DNA of 46,510 nt from Streptomyces himastatinicus ATCC 53653 (GCF_000158915.1 NZ_GG657754.1:8958447-9004956), one strand, 5' to 3'. Shown: positions 1 to 9,504, numbered from the stretch's first letter. The notes: a model not told the origin generated them from the letters alone. Made by a program: numbers and translations.

Positions 1-3000
1 ACGCGTTCCTCGACGCGCTGGCGCAGCAGCGCCGCCGCACCGGTCGGCCCGGACTGTCCCTGGCCTGGGGCCTGTGGGCGGAGGCCACCGGCATGACCGG
101 GCACCTCGGCGCCGCGGACCTGGAGCGGATCAAGCGCGGCGGGGTCGCCGCCCTGGACACCGACCAGGGGCTCGGGCTCCTGGACGCCGCGCTCGCCCGG
201 GACACGGACGATGCGCTGCTCCTCGCCGCCGCCCTCGACGAGCCCGTCCTGCGCGCCACCGCGCCTGGCCTGCTGCCCCCGCTCCTCGCCGGTCTGTTCC
301 CGCCGCGCCGCCGCGTCGCCGTGGCCCGCGCCGGGCGGGCGGCGGGCGCGGACGGCCGCATGGCGCTCGACTCGCGGGACGCGGTCGTGGACCGGCTGCG
401 GTACCGGTTCGCCGGAACCATGGGGTTCGACACCACGGAGATCGACCCCGCCGCGCCGCTCGTCGGCCAGGGCCTCGACTCCGTGATGGCCATGCAGATG
501 CGCAGCCTGATCGAGTCGGACTTCGGCCAGGCCCTGCCCGTTGGCTCGCTGTTCAACGGCGCCAGCGTCGAGAGCATCGCCGACCAGCTCATCGCGGGCG
601 CGGGCCGGACCGTCGACGGCCCTGACGCGAGCGGGGGCACCGAGGACGCCGAGGACATCCCGGACGTCGTACGCCACCCCGCCACCCGGGACGTCGTACG
701 CCTGCTCCGCGCCGAGCAGCACGGCACGCCCGGCGTCACCCACCACATCGGCCTCGCCGTGCGGCTCACGGCCCCGACGACGCCGGACCGCCTGGCCGAG
801 GTGATCGCCTCGCTGACCGCCCGGCACGCCGCGCTGCGCACCGCGATCGTCCCGGACGCCGACGGCGGGCTGCGGCTGGAGGTCCGGCGTTCCCTCGACG
901 ACGACCTGGTGCGCTGGTCACCGGTGGACGAGGGCACGGACGTGGACGAGCGGCTGCGCGCGCTGATGGAGCCGCCGTTCGACCTGTCCCTCGCCCCGCT
1001 GTGGCGGTTCGAGCTGCTCGCGTACCCGTCCGGTGAGCAGGTTCTCGTGTTCGGCGCGCACCACGCGGTCTCCGATCTGGCCTCGCTGATGCTGGTGGCC
1101 CACGGCCTCGGCGCCGGACTCGGTGGCGCCGAGCCGCCCGCAGCCGTCACCAACCGCGACATCGACCTGCTGCTGCGGGCACAGGCCGAGCGCCCGGCGG
1201 ACGAGCAGGGCCCGTCGGCCGCCTGGCGCGAGGACTTCGTGGGGGCCCGGCGCCTCGACCTGGAACTGGCCGGGCCGCGGCCGGTGGAGCGGTCGTTCCG
1301 CTCGGCCATGCACCTGGCCGACCTGCCGCAGGACCTCCACGAGAAGGTGGCGGCCCGGGCGAACCGCCTCGGCATCACGCCCGCCGCCTTCTGGCTCGGT
1401 GTCCTGACGGTGCACCTCGCCCGGCTGCGCGAGCGGAACAGGTTCGTCCTCGCGGTCCCCGTGGACACCCGCCTGCACGTGTCCGCCCCGGACGCGGTCG
1501 GGTACTTCGGCCTGCCCATCCCGTACGCCGCCCAGGTGGAGGCGGGGGAGGCGGCAGTCGACGTACTGCGGCGCACCGACAGCCGGCTGAGCCGGGTCCT
1601 GGAACGCGGCGTCACGTTCTTCGACGCGATGTCCGCCCTCGTCGAGGAGGGGCTGTACCGCAAGGACGCGCCGCTCGTCGAGGTCTACTTCAACTACATG
1701 CCGCCGCACGCCGGTGCCGCGGAGGGCCTGCGGATCGTCCCGGCGGGCACCGGCTACTCCGACCTCGACCTGATGGTCACCGTGATGCCGGGGCTCGGGA
1801 AGGTCGGCCTCGAATACAACGCCGACGTCCTCGACGAGGCGAACTGCGCGGACCTCGCGCGCGGCTGCCTCGCCCTCGCCGCCGAGATCGCCGACGGCCC
1901 CGACACCCTCCTCGCGCTACCGGAAGGACCCACCACCGTGGCCCCCGAGCCCGCGACGGCCATCGAGCCCGCCGTGGCCCCCGAACCCGCGCAGCGGATA
2001 GCCGTCGCGGCCACCTTCGCCCTCGGCAATCTCCCGGCCATGCTGTCGGTCGCCCTGGAGGACGCCGGTGTCGACGGCGGGCCCTTCGACGTGGCCGAGG
2101 CCCCCTACCACCAGGTCCTGGCGAGCCTGCACGACCCGGGCAGCGTCCTCGCCCGGACGCCGACGGTCGCGAGCCTCGTCCTGCTGCGTCCCGGCGACCT
2201 GACGCGCTTCGCGGACACCGGCGACGGCGGCGACCTGCTCGCCCAGCTCGCCGACGAGTACCCGACCGCCCTGCGCGCCCTCGCCGACCGCACCCGCACC
2301 CCGCTCGTCGTGGCCTTCCTGCCGGAGCGCTCCGACGATGAACGGCTGCGCGCGTGGGAGCGACAGGTCACGGCGCGCCTCGCCGACCGGCCGGGCATCG
2401 CCGTACTGCCCTCGGACACGTGGAACGACGACGACTACCCGGTGGCCGACGTGTTCGACGCGCACACCGACACCATGGCCCACCTGCCGTTCCAGGACGA
2501 GTTCCAGGCGGTCGTGGCGCTGCGGCTCGCCGATGTCGTCTGGAAGGTCCGCCGCCGGGCGCCCAAGGTGATCGTCGTCGACGGCGACGAGACGCTGTGG
2601 AGCGGTGTGGCCGGTGAGATCGGCCCCGGCAACGTCGACCTGACCGGTCCGCGCGCCCTGCTCGCGCAGCGGCTGCTCCAGTGGCGGGAGGCCGGAGTGC
2701 TGCTCGCCCTGGTCTCCAACAACGACGAGGACACGGTGCACCGGATCCTCGACCGTCCGGACAGCCCGCTGCACCGGGAGCACTTCGCCGCGATCTCCGC
2801 GGCGTGGGAGCCGAAGTGGACGCGGATCGTGAAGATCGCCGAGGAGCTGCGGCTCGGCCTCGACAGCTTCCTGTTCCTCGACGACAACCCGGTGGAGATC
2901 GCCGGGGTGCGCGCCCAGTTGCCCGAGGTGCTGTGCGTCACCTGCCCGGGCGCCGGCGAACTCGCCGACTTCGTCGCCCGGCTGTGGCCGATGGTGCCGC

Positions 3001-3617
3001 GGGCCGCGACGGCGGAGGACTCCGCCAGGGCCGAGTTCTACCGGCAGGAGCAGGTGCGCGGCGAGGCCCGGGCGCACCTGGGCTTCGCCGAGTTCCTGGA
3101 GAACCTCCAGCTCGAACTCGACATCGAGCCCGTGTCCGAGGAGACGGCCGAGCGCACCGTCCAACTGAGCAGGCGCACCAACCAGTTCAACCTGCGGCCC
3201 CGCCCTCTGGACGCCGCCGGACTGGAGCGGCTGCGGGAGGACGGCGAGGTGTGGACGGCGACCGCACGCGACCGGTTCGGCGCGTACGGGCAGATCGGCG
3301 TCCTGGCCGTCACCGCGGACAACGACGCACTCGAAGTGGTCGCCTGGATGATGAGCTGCCGCGTGCTCGGCCGGGGCGTGGAGGACCGGCTGCTCCAGTG
3401 GCTGGCCGACCGGGCCGAGGCCCACGGATGCGGCACGGTGCGTCTCGTCGCCGACCACACGCCCCGCAACATTCCTGCCCGGCGCCTGGTCTCCCGCCTG
3501 GGCGGCGGCGACGTCGAGGCACCGCGCCTGGAGGTGGCGGTGCCGGTGGCACAACTCCGGGAGTTCCGTTCCTGGGACCTCGGATCCGAAAACGCAGCGG
3601 AGGTCAGCAATGCCTGA
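1..3617 (+). CDS. PKS module end fused to condensation and FkbH domains (5' partial)
   Basis: The reading frame is open from base 3, so the N-terminus lies outside the window. The first residues (SLAWGLW, EATGM) are the end of a PKS ketoreductase. An ACP follows (about 360-600, phosphopantetheine motif GLDSVMAM), then a condensation domain (about 735-1890, active-site HHAVSD at 1059-1076), then a complete FkbH region: SGNH-like N-terminal part (about 2000-2550), HAD core with DGDETLWSG (from 2580) and FLDDNP, and a GNAT-like tail with RRTNQFNLRPR. FkbH proteins load a glyceryl unit from 1,3-bisphosphoglycerate onto a carrier protein. The stop overlaps the next ATG by 8 bases, so the next protein probably supplies the receiving carrier domain. 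The domains are clear; the order KR-ACP-C-FkbH is unusual. That the C domain makes an ester or amide with the glyceryl unit is inference. Confidence 0.9.
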   Translation, partial: AFLDALAQQRRRTGRPGLSLAWGLWAEATGMTGHLGAADLERIKRGGVAALDTDQGLGLLDAALARDTDDALLLAAALDEPVLRATAPGLLPPLLAGLFPPRRRVAVARAGRAAGADGRMALDSRDAVVDRLRYRFAGTMGFDTTEIDPAAPLVGQGLDSVMAMQMRSLIESDFGQALPVGSLFNGASVESIADQLIAGAGRTVDGPDASGGTEDAEDIPDVVRHPATRDVVRLLRAEQHGTPGVTHHIGLAVRLTAPTTPDRLAEVIASLTARHAALRTAIVPDADGGLRLEVRRSLDDDLVRWSPVDEGTDVDERLRALMEPPFDLSLAPLWRFELLAYPSGEQVLVFGAHHAVSDLASLMLVAHGLGAGLGGAEPPAAVTNRDIDLLLRAQAERPADEQGPSAAWREDFVGARRLDLELAGPRPVERSFRSAMHLADLPQDLHEKVAARANRLGITPAAFWLGVLTVHLARLRERNRFVLAVPVDTRLHVSAPDAVGYFGLPIPYAAQVEAGEAAVDVLRRTDSRLSRVLERGVTFFDAMSALVEEGLYRKDAPLVEVYFNYMPPHAGAAEGLRIVPAGTGYSDLDLMVTVMPGLGKVGLEYNADVLDEANCADLARGCLALAAEIADGPDTLLALPEGPTTVAPEPATAIEPAVAPEPAQRIAVAATFALGNLPAMLSVALEDAGVDGGPFDVAEAPYHQVLASLHDPGSVLARTPTVASLVLLRPGDLTRFADTGDGGDLLAQLADEYPTALRALADRTRTPLVVAFLPERSDDERLRAWERQVTARLADRPGIAVLPSDTWNDDDYPVADVFDAHTDTMAHLPFQDEFQAVVALRLADVVWKVRRRAPKVIVVDGDETLWSGVAGEIGPGNVDLTGPRALLAQRLLQWREAGVLLALVSNNDEDTVHRILDRPDSPLHREHFAAISAAWEPKWTRIVKIAEELRLGLDSFLFLDDNPVEIAGVRAQLPEVLCVTCPGAGELADFVARLWPMVPRAATAEDSARAEFYRQEQVRGEARAHLGFAEFLENLQLELDIEPVSEETAERTVQLSRRTNQFNLRPRPLDAAGLERLREDGEVWTATARDRFGAYGQIGVLAVTADNDALEVVAWMMSCRVLGRGVEDRLLQWLADRAEAHGCGTVRLVADHTPRNIPARRLVSRLGGGDVEAPRLEVAVPVAQLREFRSWDLGSENAAEVSNA

Positions 3618-6012
3618 GGCGGGCAGCGGCACCAGCCGCAACCGCAGTGTCAACCGCCGTCCCGAGGAGGAGGTGATCGAGCGGCGCGGCCCCGGCCGCG
3701 CCCAGGCCACCGACCTCCTGGCGCGCTTCCGGAAGACGGCCGAACGCGCCGCCCCGGAACCGGCACCCGCCGACGGGGCGGGGGCCCGCGGTGTCATGGA
3801 GGTCGCCGCGGACATCGTCGCCCGGGCCGCCCGCTTCCTGCCGGGGAACACGCCCGACGCCGAGACGGACCTGTTCGACGCCGGTCTGTCGTCGGTCGAC
3901 GCGGTCGAGCTCGTCGCGGTCATGGCCCGGGAACTGGACGTACGGGTGAGCCTGGACGACGTCTTCGCGGACGCGCGGCCCCGACGCCTCGCCCAGCGCT
4001 GGGCCGCCGCTGCGGGGCTGCCCACCGCGGTGCCCGACGCCCGGCCGGACGCCCCGTCACCGAGCACGCCGACCACGTCGTCGTCGAACGGTTCGCCGTC
4101 GATCGCGCCGGTCGTCGTCCGCGCGTCGGACGGCGGGGCGGACGAGGACCTGGAGATGATCCTGGCCGACCTCGCGCTCGCCGACCGGCTGCCGTTCAGC
4201 CACCAGGCCGACCGGGTTCCGCCGCGCCGCATCCTGCTCACCGGCGCCACCGGCTACCTCGGCAGCCACCTCCTGCTCGACCTGCTGCGGCAGCGCGACG
4301 CCCATGTGGTGTGCCTGGTGCGCGCGGCGGATGACGCCGCCGCCGAACGCCGCCTGGCCGACGCCCTGGCGAGCTTCGACCAGCCCTGGTCCAGCGAGGT
4401 CCGGCGGCGGGTCACGGTGCTCGCGGCGGACCTCAGGCAGCCGCGCCTCGGCCTGTCGCCGGAGGGCTGGGAGAGCCTGGCCCAGGAGATCGACGCGATC
4501 GTCAACGTCGCCGCCGCGGTCGACTTCCTGCGCGGCTACCCGTCGCTGCGCCAGACCAATGTGCTCGGCCCGCTGGTCCTCGCCGAGCTGGCGATGACCG
4601 GGCGGCCCAAACCGCTGCACCACATCTCGTCGGTCGCCGTGTTCAACGAGGTCGGCATCGAGAAGATGGGCGAGGACGACCCGGTCGCCCACATCGACCG
4701 GCTCGTCGCGGGCTACGACAAGTCGAAGTGGGCCGCCGAGGCCGTGCTGCGGCGGGCCCGCGAGCACGGCCTGACCGTGACGTTCCTGCGCCCGGGCGCG
4801 ATCGGCGGCCACACCCGGACCGGTGTGTACAACCCGCGCGACCTCAGTACCGGTCTGATCGGGGCGTTCTCCCGGTACCGGACCGTCCCGGCGTTCAAGT
4901 TCATGAACCTGGCGCCGGTGGACTGGATCAGCAAGGTGGTGGCCGCGGTGGTCTTCGATCCCCAGGCATGGGGCCAGAACTACAACGTGACCGGCCGTGC
5001 CGAGACGCTGCCGGAACTGGTCAAGGACATGAAGCTGGCCGGTATGAACGTACGGGTGGCCAACTGGCGGGACTGGCGCGACGACCTGCTTCAGCGGCAT
5101 GCGGCCGAGCCGGTGCCCGAACTCGACTTCCTGGTCCGGATCTTGCGCAGCCCCACCGCGATGAAGCTGTTCGAGGCGCTGATGTTCGGCCCCGAGGCCG
5201 GATCGGAACGCACCGAGACGTTCGTGACGCGGCACCGCCTGCCGATGGCCGAACGGTACGGCGGCCAGGCACAGTTGAAGGCATTCGAGCGGATGGCGAA
5301 GGACGGCGTGGCGCGGCTGCCCAGCCGCGAGGACCCGCCCTACCTGTCGTTCCGCGAGCGTACGAAGGGCCATGTGGGCCCGATCGGGGAGGATCGCGAC
5401 ACCAGGTGCCGGATGGCCCTCACCCTGTCCATCGCGAGCATGTACCAGGTCGTACGGCACCGGAAGATCGACGTCCGAGGCGAGGTGACCTGCGAGCGGC
5501 TGCACCCGGAGCCGCTGACGGTGGAGGCGGGCGAGATCTGGGTCCGTCCCGACGAGGGCGTTCCGCTCCGGCACGGCAGTGACCACCCCCTGCTGCGCTA
5601 CCGCCTGGTGCTGGTGGACCGGGACGGCGGCCGCTGGTGGCTGGAGGGCTGGAAGACGGCCCGCGCCAGCCGTGACTTCTGGAAGCAGACCCGGACCATC
5701 GAGGTCACCATCGGGCGCGAGGGCGAGCCGGCCGGCCTGTCCGGTGTGGTCAAGGTGCCAGGCAAGAGCTACGTCCCGGACCAGATCGACGGGATCAGGG
5801 TCGATCCGCGGCTGTCGTCGCAGGAGCAGCGGCTCGCCAAACTGGCCTGGCTGTCGTGGTTCTTCGTCCAGGTGGGCATGGGGCTCGCCGAGCCTTCCCT
5901 GCGCGTCGCCGCCGAACTCCTGGACCTGCGCCGGGACGCGATCGACCGGGACAAGGACAAGCTGCAACGCAAGATCAGGAAGCTGATGATCAAAAGGGAG
6001 CAGACCCGATGA
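3610..6012 (+). CDS. ACP-thioester reductase with sterol-oxidase-type linker domain
   Basis: This 800-residue protein has an ACP at about residues 62-135. Its motif AGLSSVDAVEL keeps the phosphopantetheine Ser95 but has Ser for the usual preceding Asp. From about residue 205 it is an extended SDR of the thioester-reductase type (TGATGYLG nucleotide motif, active-site Tyr-Lys in YDKSK near residue 369), which would release a carrier-bound acyl chain as aldehyde or alcohol with NAD(P)H. From about residue 578 (LSFRERTKG, then YRLVLVDRDGGRWWLEGWK, FWKQT, VTI) it resembles the region that joins the GMC oxidase to the alpha/beta hydrolase in large cholesterol-oxidase-like fusion proteins. The next gene is just such a hydrolase and starts in the ATGA overlap. 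The ACP and reductase calls are strong; the linker likeness rests on recalled family patterns. Confidence 0.88.
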   Translation: MPEAGSGTSRNRSVNRRPEEEVIERRGPGRAQATDLLARFRKTAERAAPEPAPADGAGARGVMEVAADIVARAARFLPGNTPDAETDLFDAGLSSVDAVELVAVMARELDVRVSLDDVFADARPRRLAQRWAAAAGLPTAVPDARPDAPSPSTPTTSSSNGSPSIAPVVVRASDGGADEDLEMILADLALADRLPFSHQADRVPPRRILLTGATGYLGSHLLLDLLRQRDAHVVCLVRAADDAAAERRLADALASFDQPWSSEVRRRVTVLAADLRQPRLGLSPEGWESLAQEIDAIVNVAAAVDFLRGYPSLRQTNVLGPLVLAELAMTGRPKPLHHISSVAVFNEVGIEKMGEDDPVAHIDRLVAGYDKSKWAAEAVLRRAREHGLTVTFLRPGAIGGHTRTGVYNPRDLSTGLIGAFSRYRTVPAFKFMNLAPVDWISKVVAAVVFDPQAWGQNYNVTGRAETLPELVKDMKLAGMNVRVANWRDWRDDLLQRHAAEPVPELDFLVRILRSPTAMKLFEALMFGPEAGSERTETFVTRHRLPMAERYGGQAQLKAFERMAKDGVARLPSREDPPYLSFRERTKGHVGPIGEDRDTRCRMALTLSIASMYQVVRHRKIDVRGEVTCERLHPEPLTVEAGEIWVRPDEGVPLRHGSDHPLLRYRLVLVDRDGGRWWLEGWKTARASRDFWKQTRTIEVTIGREGEPAGLSGVVKVPGKSYVPDQIDGIRVDPRLSSQEQRLAKLAWLSWFFVQVGMGLAEPSLRVAAELLDLRRDAIDRDKDKLQRKIRKLMIKREQTR

Positions 6013-7115
6013 CGCTGAGGCCCCTCCACCACGCGCTCGGGGACCGGGTCGAGGAGATCCCCTTCACGGCCTCCGACGGCACGGAGCTCGGCCTGTGCCG
6101 GGTCGCCCCCGAGGACGGTGCCACCGACCGCCCGGCCGTGCTGATCCTGCACGGTCTCACCGCCTCGGCGGACATGTTCACGCTGCCCGAGACCCGCAAC
6201 CTGGTCGACGTCCTGCTCGACGCGGGCTACGAGCCCTGGCTGCTCGACTGGCGCGGCAGCTGCCGTCTTCCGTACAACGAGGGCCGGGTGCGCTACACCT
6301 TCGACGATGTGGCGCTCTACGACATCCCCGAGGCGGTGTCGCTGATCAGGGAACGGATCGACGGCCGCGAGCTGCTGGTCGTCGCGCACTGCATCGGGGC
6401 GATGTGCCTGTCGCTGAGCATGGCGGCGGGGCTGGTGCCCGGCCTGGCCGGCGTCGTCGCGCAGGGGGTGTTCCTCACGCCGAAGATGTCCTGGAAGACG
6501 CGGGCGCGCCTGCACTTCGGCGGGGAGCTGCTCCGGTCCCGGCTGGTCAACATCCCCACCGACTTCAAGAAGGTGGGCCTGTGGTCGAAGCACTCGCTGA
6601 TCTTCGCGGAGGTCTCGCTGGGCGCCGAGTGCAAGGACCCCAACTGCCAGATCCTCAACAACGACTCGTGGGGCGTGGGTGGTTCGCTCTTCGAGCACGA
6701 CAACCTCGATGACGTAACCCACGACCGCCTGGCCGATCTGTACGGTACGGTGCCGATGTGGATATTGCCGCATCTGCGCAGCATCGAGCTGGCCCACACG
6801 ATGATGCGGTACAACGACGCCGACGGCCGTTACGACGCGCTGCCGAAGAACGCGCTCGACAACGCGGGGAAGTTCGACATCCCGCTGATGCTTCTGTCCG
6901 GCAGCGACAACCGCTTCTGGTACGACTCCAACGAGCTCTGCCACGACGTCCTGACCCGCCGGTACCCCGAGATGGACGTCCGCTATGTGGAGGTTCCGGG
7001 ATACGGCCACCTCGACACGTTCATCGGCCGCAACGCGGCGCTGGACGTGTTCGGCCACATCGTGGACTTCCTCGACGAGTGCCGATCGGTCAACGCCACT
7101 GCGGTGCGGGAGTAG
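6009..7115 (+). CDS. Alpha/beta hydrolase with predicted Cys nucleophile
   Basis: ATG 6009 overlaps the upstream stop (ATGA), which fixes the start better than in-frame starts further upstream. The 368-residue protein has an alpha/beta-hydrolase core: ILHGLTASADMF supplies the oxyanion-hole region, the nucleophile elbow reads VVAHCIGA with Cys128 where Ser is usual, and the C-terminal acid/His part reads LSGSDNRFW and VPGYGHLDTFIG. The AHCxGA elbow and DIPEAV segment recall the hydrolase half of cholesterol-oxidase-like GMC fusion proteins, so this gene and the linker domain of the preceding protein look like one split unit. It probably acts on the released polyketide product, as esterase, lactonase or acyltransferase. 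No signal peptide is seen. The substrate is unknown. Confidence 0.85.
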   Translation: MTLRPLHHALGDRVEEIPFTASDGTELGLCRVAPEDGATDRPAVLILHGLTASADMFTLPETRNLVDVLLDAGYEPWLLDWRGSCRLPYNEGRVRYTFDDVALYDIPEAVSLIRERIDGRELLVVAHCIGAMCLSLSMAAGLVPGLAGVVAQGVFLTPKMSWKTRARLHFGGELLRSRLVNIPTDFKKVGLWSKHSLIFAEVSLGAECKDPNCQILNNDSWGVGGSLFEHDNLDDVTHDRLADLYGTVPMWILPHLRSIELAHTMMRYNDADGRYDALPKNALDNAGKFDIPLMLLSGSDNRFWYDSNELCHDVLTRRYPEMDVRYVEVPGYGHLDTFIGRNAALDVFGHIVDFLDECRSVNATAVRE

Positions 7116-7128
7116 GTAGACGCATACG

Positions 7129-8604
7129 ATGACGTCCGAAATCGAGCAGTCGGGTGCCGCGCCGTCCGGTGCGCGCCTGGTGATGCCCATCATCTTGCTC
7201 ACCATCTTCACGGTCCCCTTGTCGATATCCGGGACAGCCGTGTCCCTGGGCGACATCGCAGACGACCTGGGGTCCTCGTCGACCGGCGAGCAGTGGGCTC
7301 TCAACGGATACACACTCACCTTCGCCTGCTCGACCCTCATCTGGGGCTCCATCGCGGACATCATCGGGCGATGGCGAGCCCTGATGTCCGGGTTGGTGAT
7401 CTTCGGTGTCGGCTCCGCGATGAGCCTGGTCGCCGCGAACTACCTGGTGCTGGACGTGGCCCGGCTGGTCGCGGGGGCCGGCGCGGGTGCCGTCTTCTCG
7501 GTGGGTACGGCGGTGGTGTCATCGAATTTCGAGGGTGAGCGCCGAACCCGTGCCTTCGCCCTCCTGGGATCGGTCGCGGGTCTGTCCCTGGCCTTCGGCC
7601 CGTCCCTGTGCGGTCTGTTCACCCAGGTCGTCGGCTGGCGGTTCGTCTACGGATTCCAGCTGGGCTGCCTGGTCATCGCGTGCCTCGGCATGCCGTTGAT
7701 CCGCCGGGCGGCCGCCCACGAGAAGCGGTACGCGGCCCGGATCGACGTGGCCGGAGCGGTGCTCTTCTGCGTGGCGACCACGCTGACGCTCGGTGGTTTG
7801 GCACTCGGTTCGGCGACGGGGTGGCTGTCGCTCCCCTTCCTGCTGTGCACGGCCGCCGGGTTCGTCGCTTACGGACTGTTCGCATGGCGGGAATCCACCG
7901 CGCCGAGCCCCCTGCTGAGCCTGCGCACTCTGCGGAACAAGCGCTTCTCCGGAATGACGTTGGTGGTGGCGGTGTCATCCTTCACCTTCACCAACGCGGT
8001 GGCCTACCTGCCGGTCTTCTTCCAGGGCGCCTATGGCTCCTCACCGGGCGCGAGCGGCGCGTTCTTGATGTTCCTGACCATGCCGGTGCTGATCTCCCCG
8101 CTGATCGCCGGACGTCTGGCTGCCCGGGGGACGGCCGTGGACACGATCCTGATCTGGAGCATCGCGCTGATGGTCGTGGGTCTGGTGGCCACGGGCGCGG
8201 TCGCGGAGCAGGGCCTCGCATGGATGACGTTCCCGATGGTGGTCGTCGGCGCCGGATTCGGGCTCCAGGCCGGTCTGATCGACGGCGAGGCATTGGCGCA
8301 GGTGCCCGCGAAGGAGGCGGGCATGGCGGCCGGATGGATCAATACCGTCCGGCTGGGAAGCGAGGCCATCGCGGTGTCGCTGTTCGGCTCGCTGTTCGCC
8401 AGTTTCGCGGGCAACGCCGACCACGCCTCCCGTCAGGGCTTCGCGGGCATCACGATCGGCTCCACCTTGTTCGCGGCGGTGATCGGTCTGCTGTCGATAC
8501 TCCTGCTGCGCCGAGGCCGGCAGAGCGAAACGCCACCGCGGGAGCAGCGTCTCATCGCCCGGGGCTCGGGGCCTGCGCCGCGGCGCGGTGCTCGGTCGGA
8601 GTGA
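7129..8604 (+). CDS. MFS transporter, DHA2 (EmrB/QacA-like) drug exporter
   Basis: This is a 491-residue, strongly hydrophobic protein with about 14 membrane segments. It carries the N-terminal DHA2 signature QWALNGYTLTFA and the cytoplasmic loop GSIADIIGRWRAL. It starts 13 bases after the hydrolase stop, so it is probably the last gene of the biosynthetic operon and would export or give self-resistance to the product. No strong Shine-Dalgarno sequence is seen, which fits translational coupling. The last 53 bases overlap the 3' end of the convergent araC-type gene. Family call firm, substrate inferred from position. Confidence 0.88.
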   Translation: MTSEIEQSGAAPSGARLVMPIILLTIFTVPLSISGTAVSLGDIADDLGSSSTGEQWALNGYTLTFACSTLIWGSIADIIGRWRALMSGLVIFGVGSAMSLVAANYLVLDVARLVAGAGAGAVFSVGTAVVSSNFEGERRTRAFALLGSVAGLSLAFGPSLCGLFTQVVGWRFVYGFQLGCLVIACLGMPLIRRAAAHEKRYAARIDVAGAVLFCVATTLTLGGLALGSATGWLSLPFLLCTAAGFVAYGLFAWRESTAPSPLLSLRTLRNKRFSGMTLVVAVSSFTFTNAVAYLPVFFQGAYGSSPGASGAFLMFLTMPVLISPLIAGRLAARGTAVDTILIWSIALMVVGLVATGAVAEQGLAWMTFPMVVVGAGFGLQAGLIDGEALAQVPAKEAGMAAGWINTVRLGSEAIAVSLFGSLFASFAGNADHASRQGFAGITIGSTLFAAVIGLLSILLLRRGRQSETPPREQRLIARGSGPAPRRGARSE

Positions 8605-9475
8605 TGCCGCGGAGCCGTTTGAAGGCGACGCTCAGCGCGAAGGTGTTGGCGTAGCCGACCTTGCGGGCGATCGAGCCGACCGTGGCGTCCGTCTCGCGCA
8701 GCAGGTCGGCCGCCACGTCGACGCGCCAGGAGGCGAGGTAGGTCATCGGTGGTTCGCCGACCTGTGCGGTGAAGCGGCGGGCGAGCGCGGCGCGGGACAC
8801 TCCCGACGTGGCCGCCAGGCTCGCCACGGTCCATGGGTGGGCCGGATCGTCGTGGAGCAGTTGCAGGGCGTGGCTCACCGCCGGGTCGTCCATCGCGCGG
8901 TACCACGGCGGTGCGTGGGCCTCCGACTGGTCGAACCAGGTCCGCAACGTGGAGAGGAGCATCAGGTCCAGCAGCCGGTCGCGCATGGCCTGCTGCCCGG
9001 GTCTGTCCCTGGCGATCTCCTCGATGACCAGATCCCGCAGGGGGCGGTGGCAGTCGGCGTCGGGAAGCACCGTGACGTCGGGCAGGGCGTGCAGCAGCCG
9101 TTCGCTGATCTCGCCCCGGCCGGTGTAGGCGCCGCTGAGCAGGAGGGCCGAGCCGTCGGGGTCCTCGGCGGTCTCGTTCTTGTCGGCGTCGCGTACACAG
9201 TAATCAGCGCTGGTGATCACGGTCTGCGGTGGCGTGGCCGGGTCGTCCGCAACCGTGTACGGCGCCCGGCCGCGGAGGATCGCGATGTCTCCGGGGCCGA
9301 CCGGCACCGGTTCGCCGTTCTCGGGGACGATCCACGCCCGGCCGCGCAGCATCGTGGCCAGCGTCAGAGGTGAGCCGCTGGCGAACCGCAGGGACCACGG
9401 CCGGTTCATGACGGTCCGTTGGAACAAGGCACCGCGTGCCCGCACCCCGTCCAGCAGTTCGGAGAGCACATCCAT
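8552..9475 (-). CDS. AraC-family regulator with N-terminal cupin
   Basis: The 307-residue protein has an N-terminal cupin-type sensor (residues about 1-190, WSLRF, GRAWIVP, PVGPGDIAILRG) and a C-terminal AraC double helix-turn-helix (SLAATSGVSRAALARRF, then SIARKVGYANTFALSVAFKR). It is divergent from the NmrA-like reductase at 9556, with 80 bases between them, and should control it. A close relative with the same partner and orientation lies at 44551-45504. It converges on and overlaps the exporter gene, so the two may interfere transcriptionally. Ligand unknown. Confidence 0.9.
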   Translation of the reverse strand: MDVLSELLDGVRARGALFQRTVMNRPWSLRFASGSPLTLATMLRGRAWIVPENGEPVPVGPGDIAILRGRAPYTVADDPATPPQTVITSADYCVRDADKNETAEDPDGSALLLSGAYTGRGEISERLLHALPDVTVLPDADCHRPLRDLVIEEIARDRPGQQAMRDRLLDLMLLSTLRTWFDQSEAHAPPWYRAMDDPAVSHALQLLHDDPAHPWTVASLAATSGVSRAALARRFTAQVGEPPMTYLASWRVDVAADLLRETDATVGSIARKVGYANTFALSVAFKRLRGITPTEHRAAAQAPSPGR

Positions 9476-9504
9476 GCCCCTACCGTAGACGCGCGGACAT
9501 CGAA

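Noticed and set aside
3610..3700. Signal peptide or extra domain at the reductase N-terminus
   Set aside because: The first 60 residues are charged, rich in Arg, Glu and Ala and look like a flexible linker or docking segment; no hydrophobic stretch is seen.
1917..4250. Long minus-strand open frame (777 codons)
   Set aside because: It lies opposite the C-FkbH and ACP-reductase genes, which have clear domains. Long antisense frames are expected in DNA with G/C third positions.
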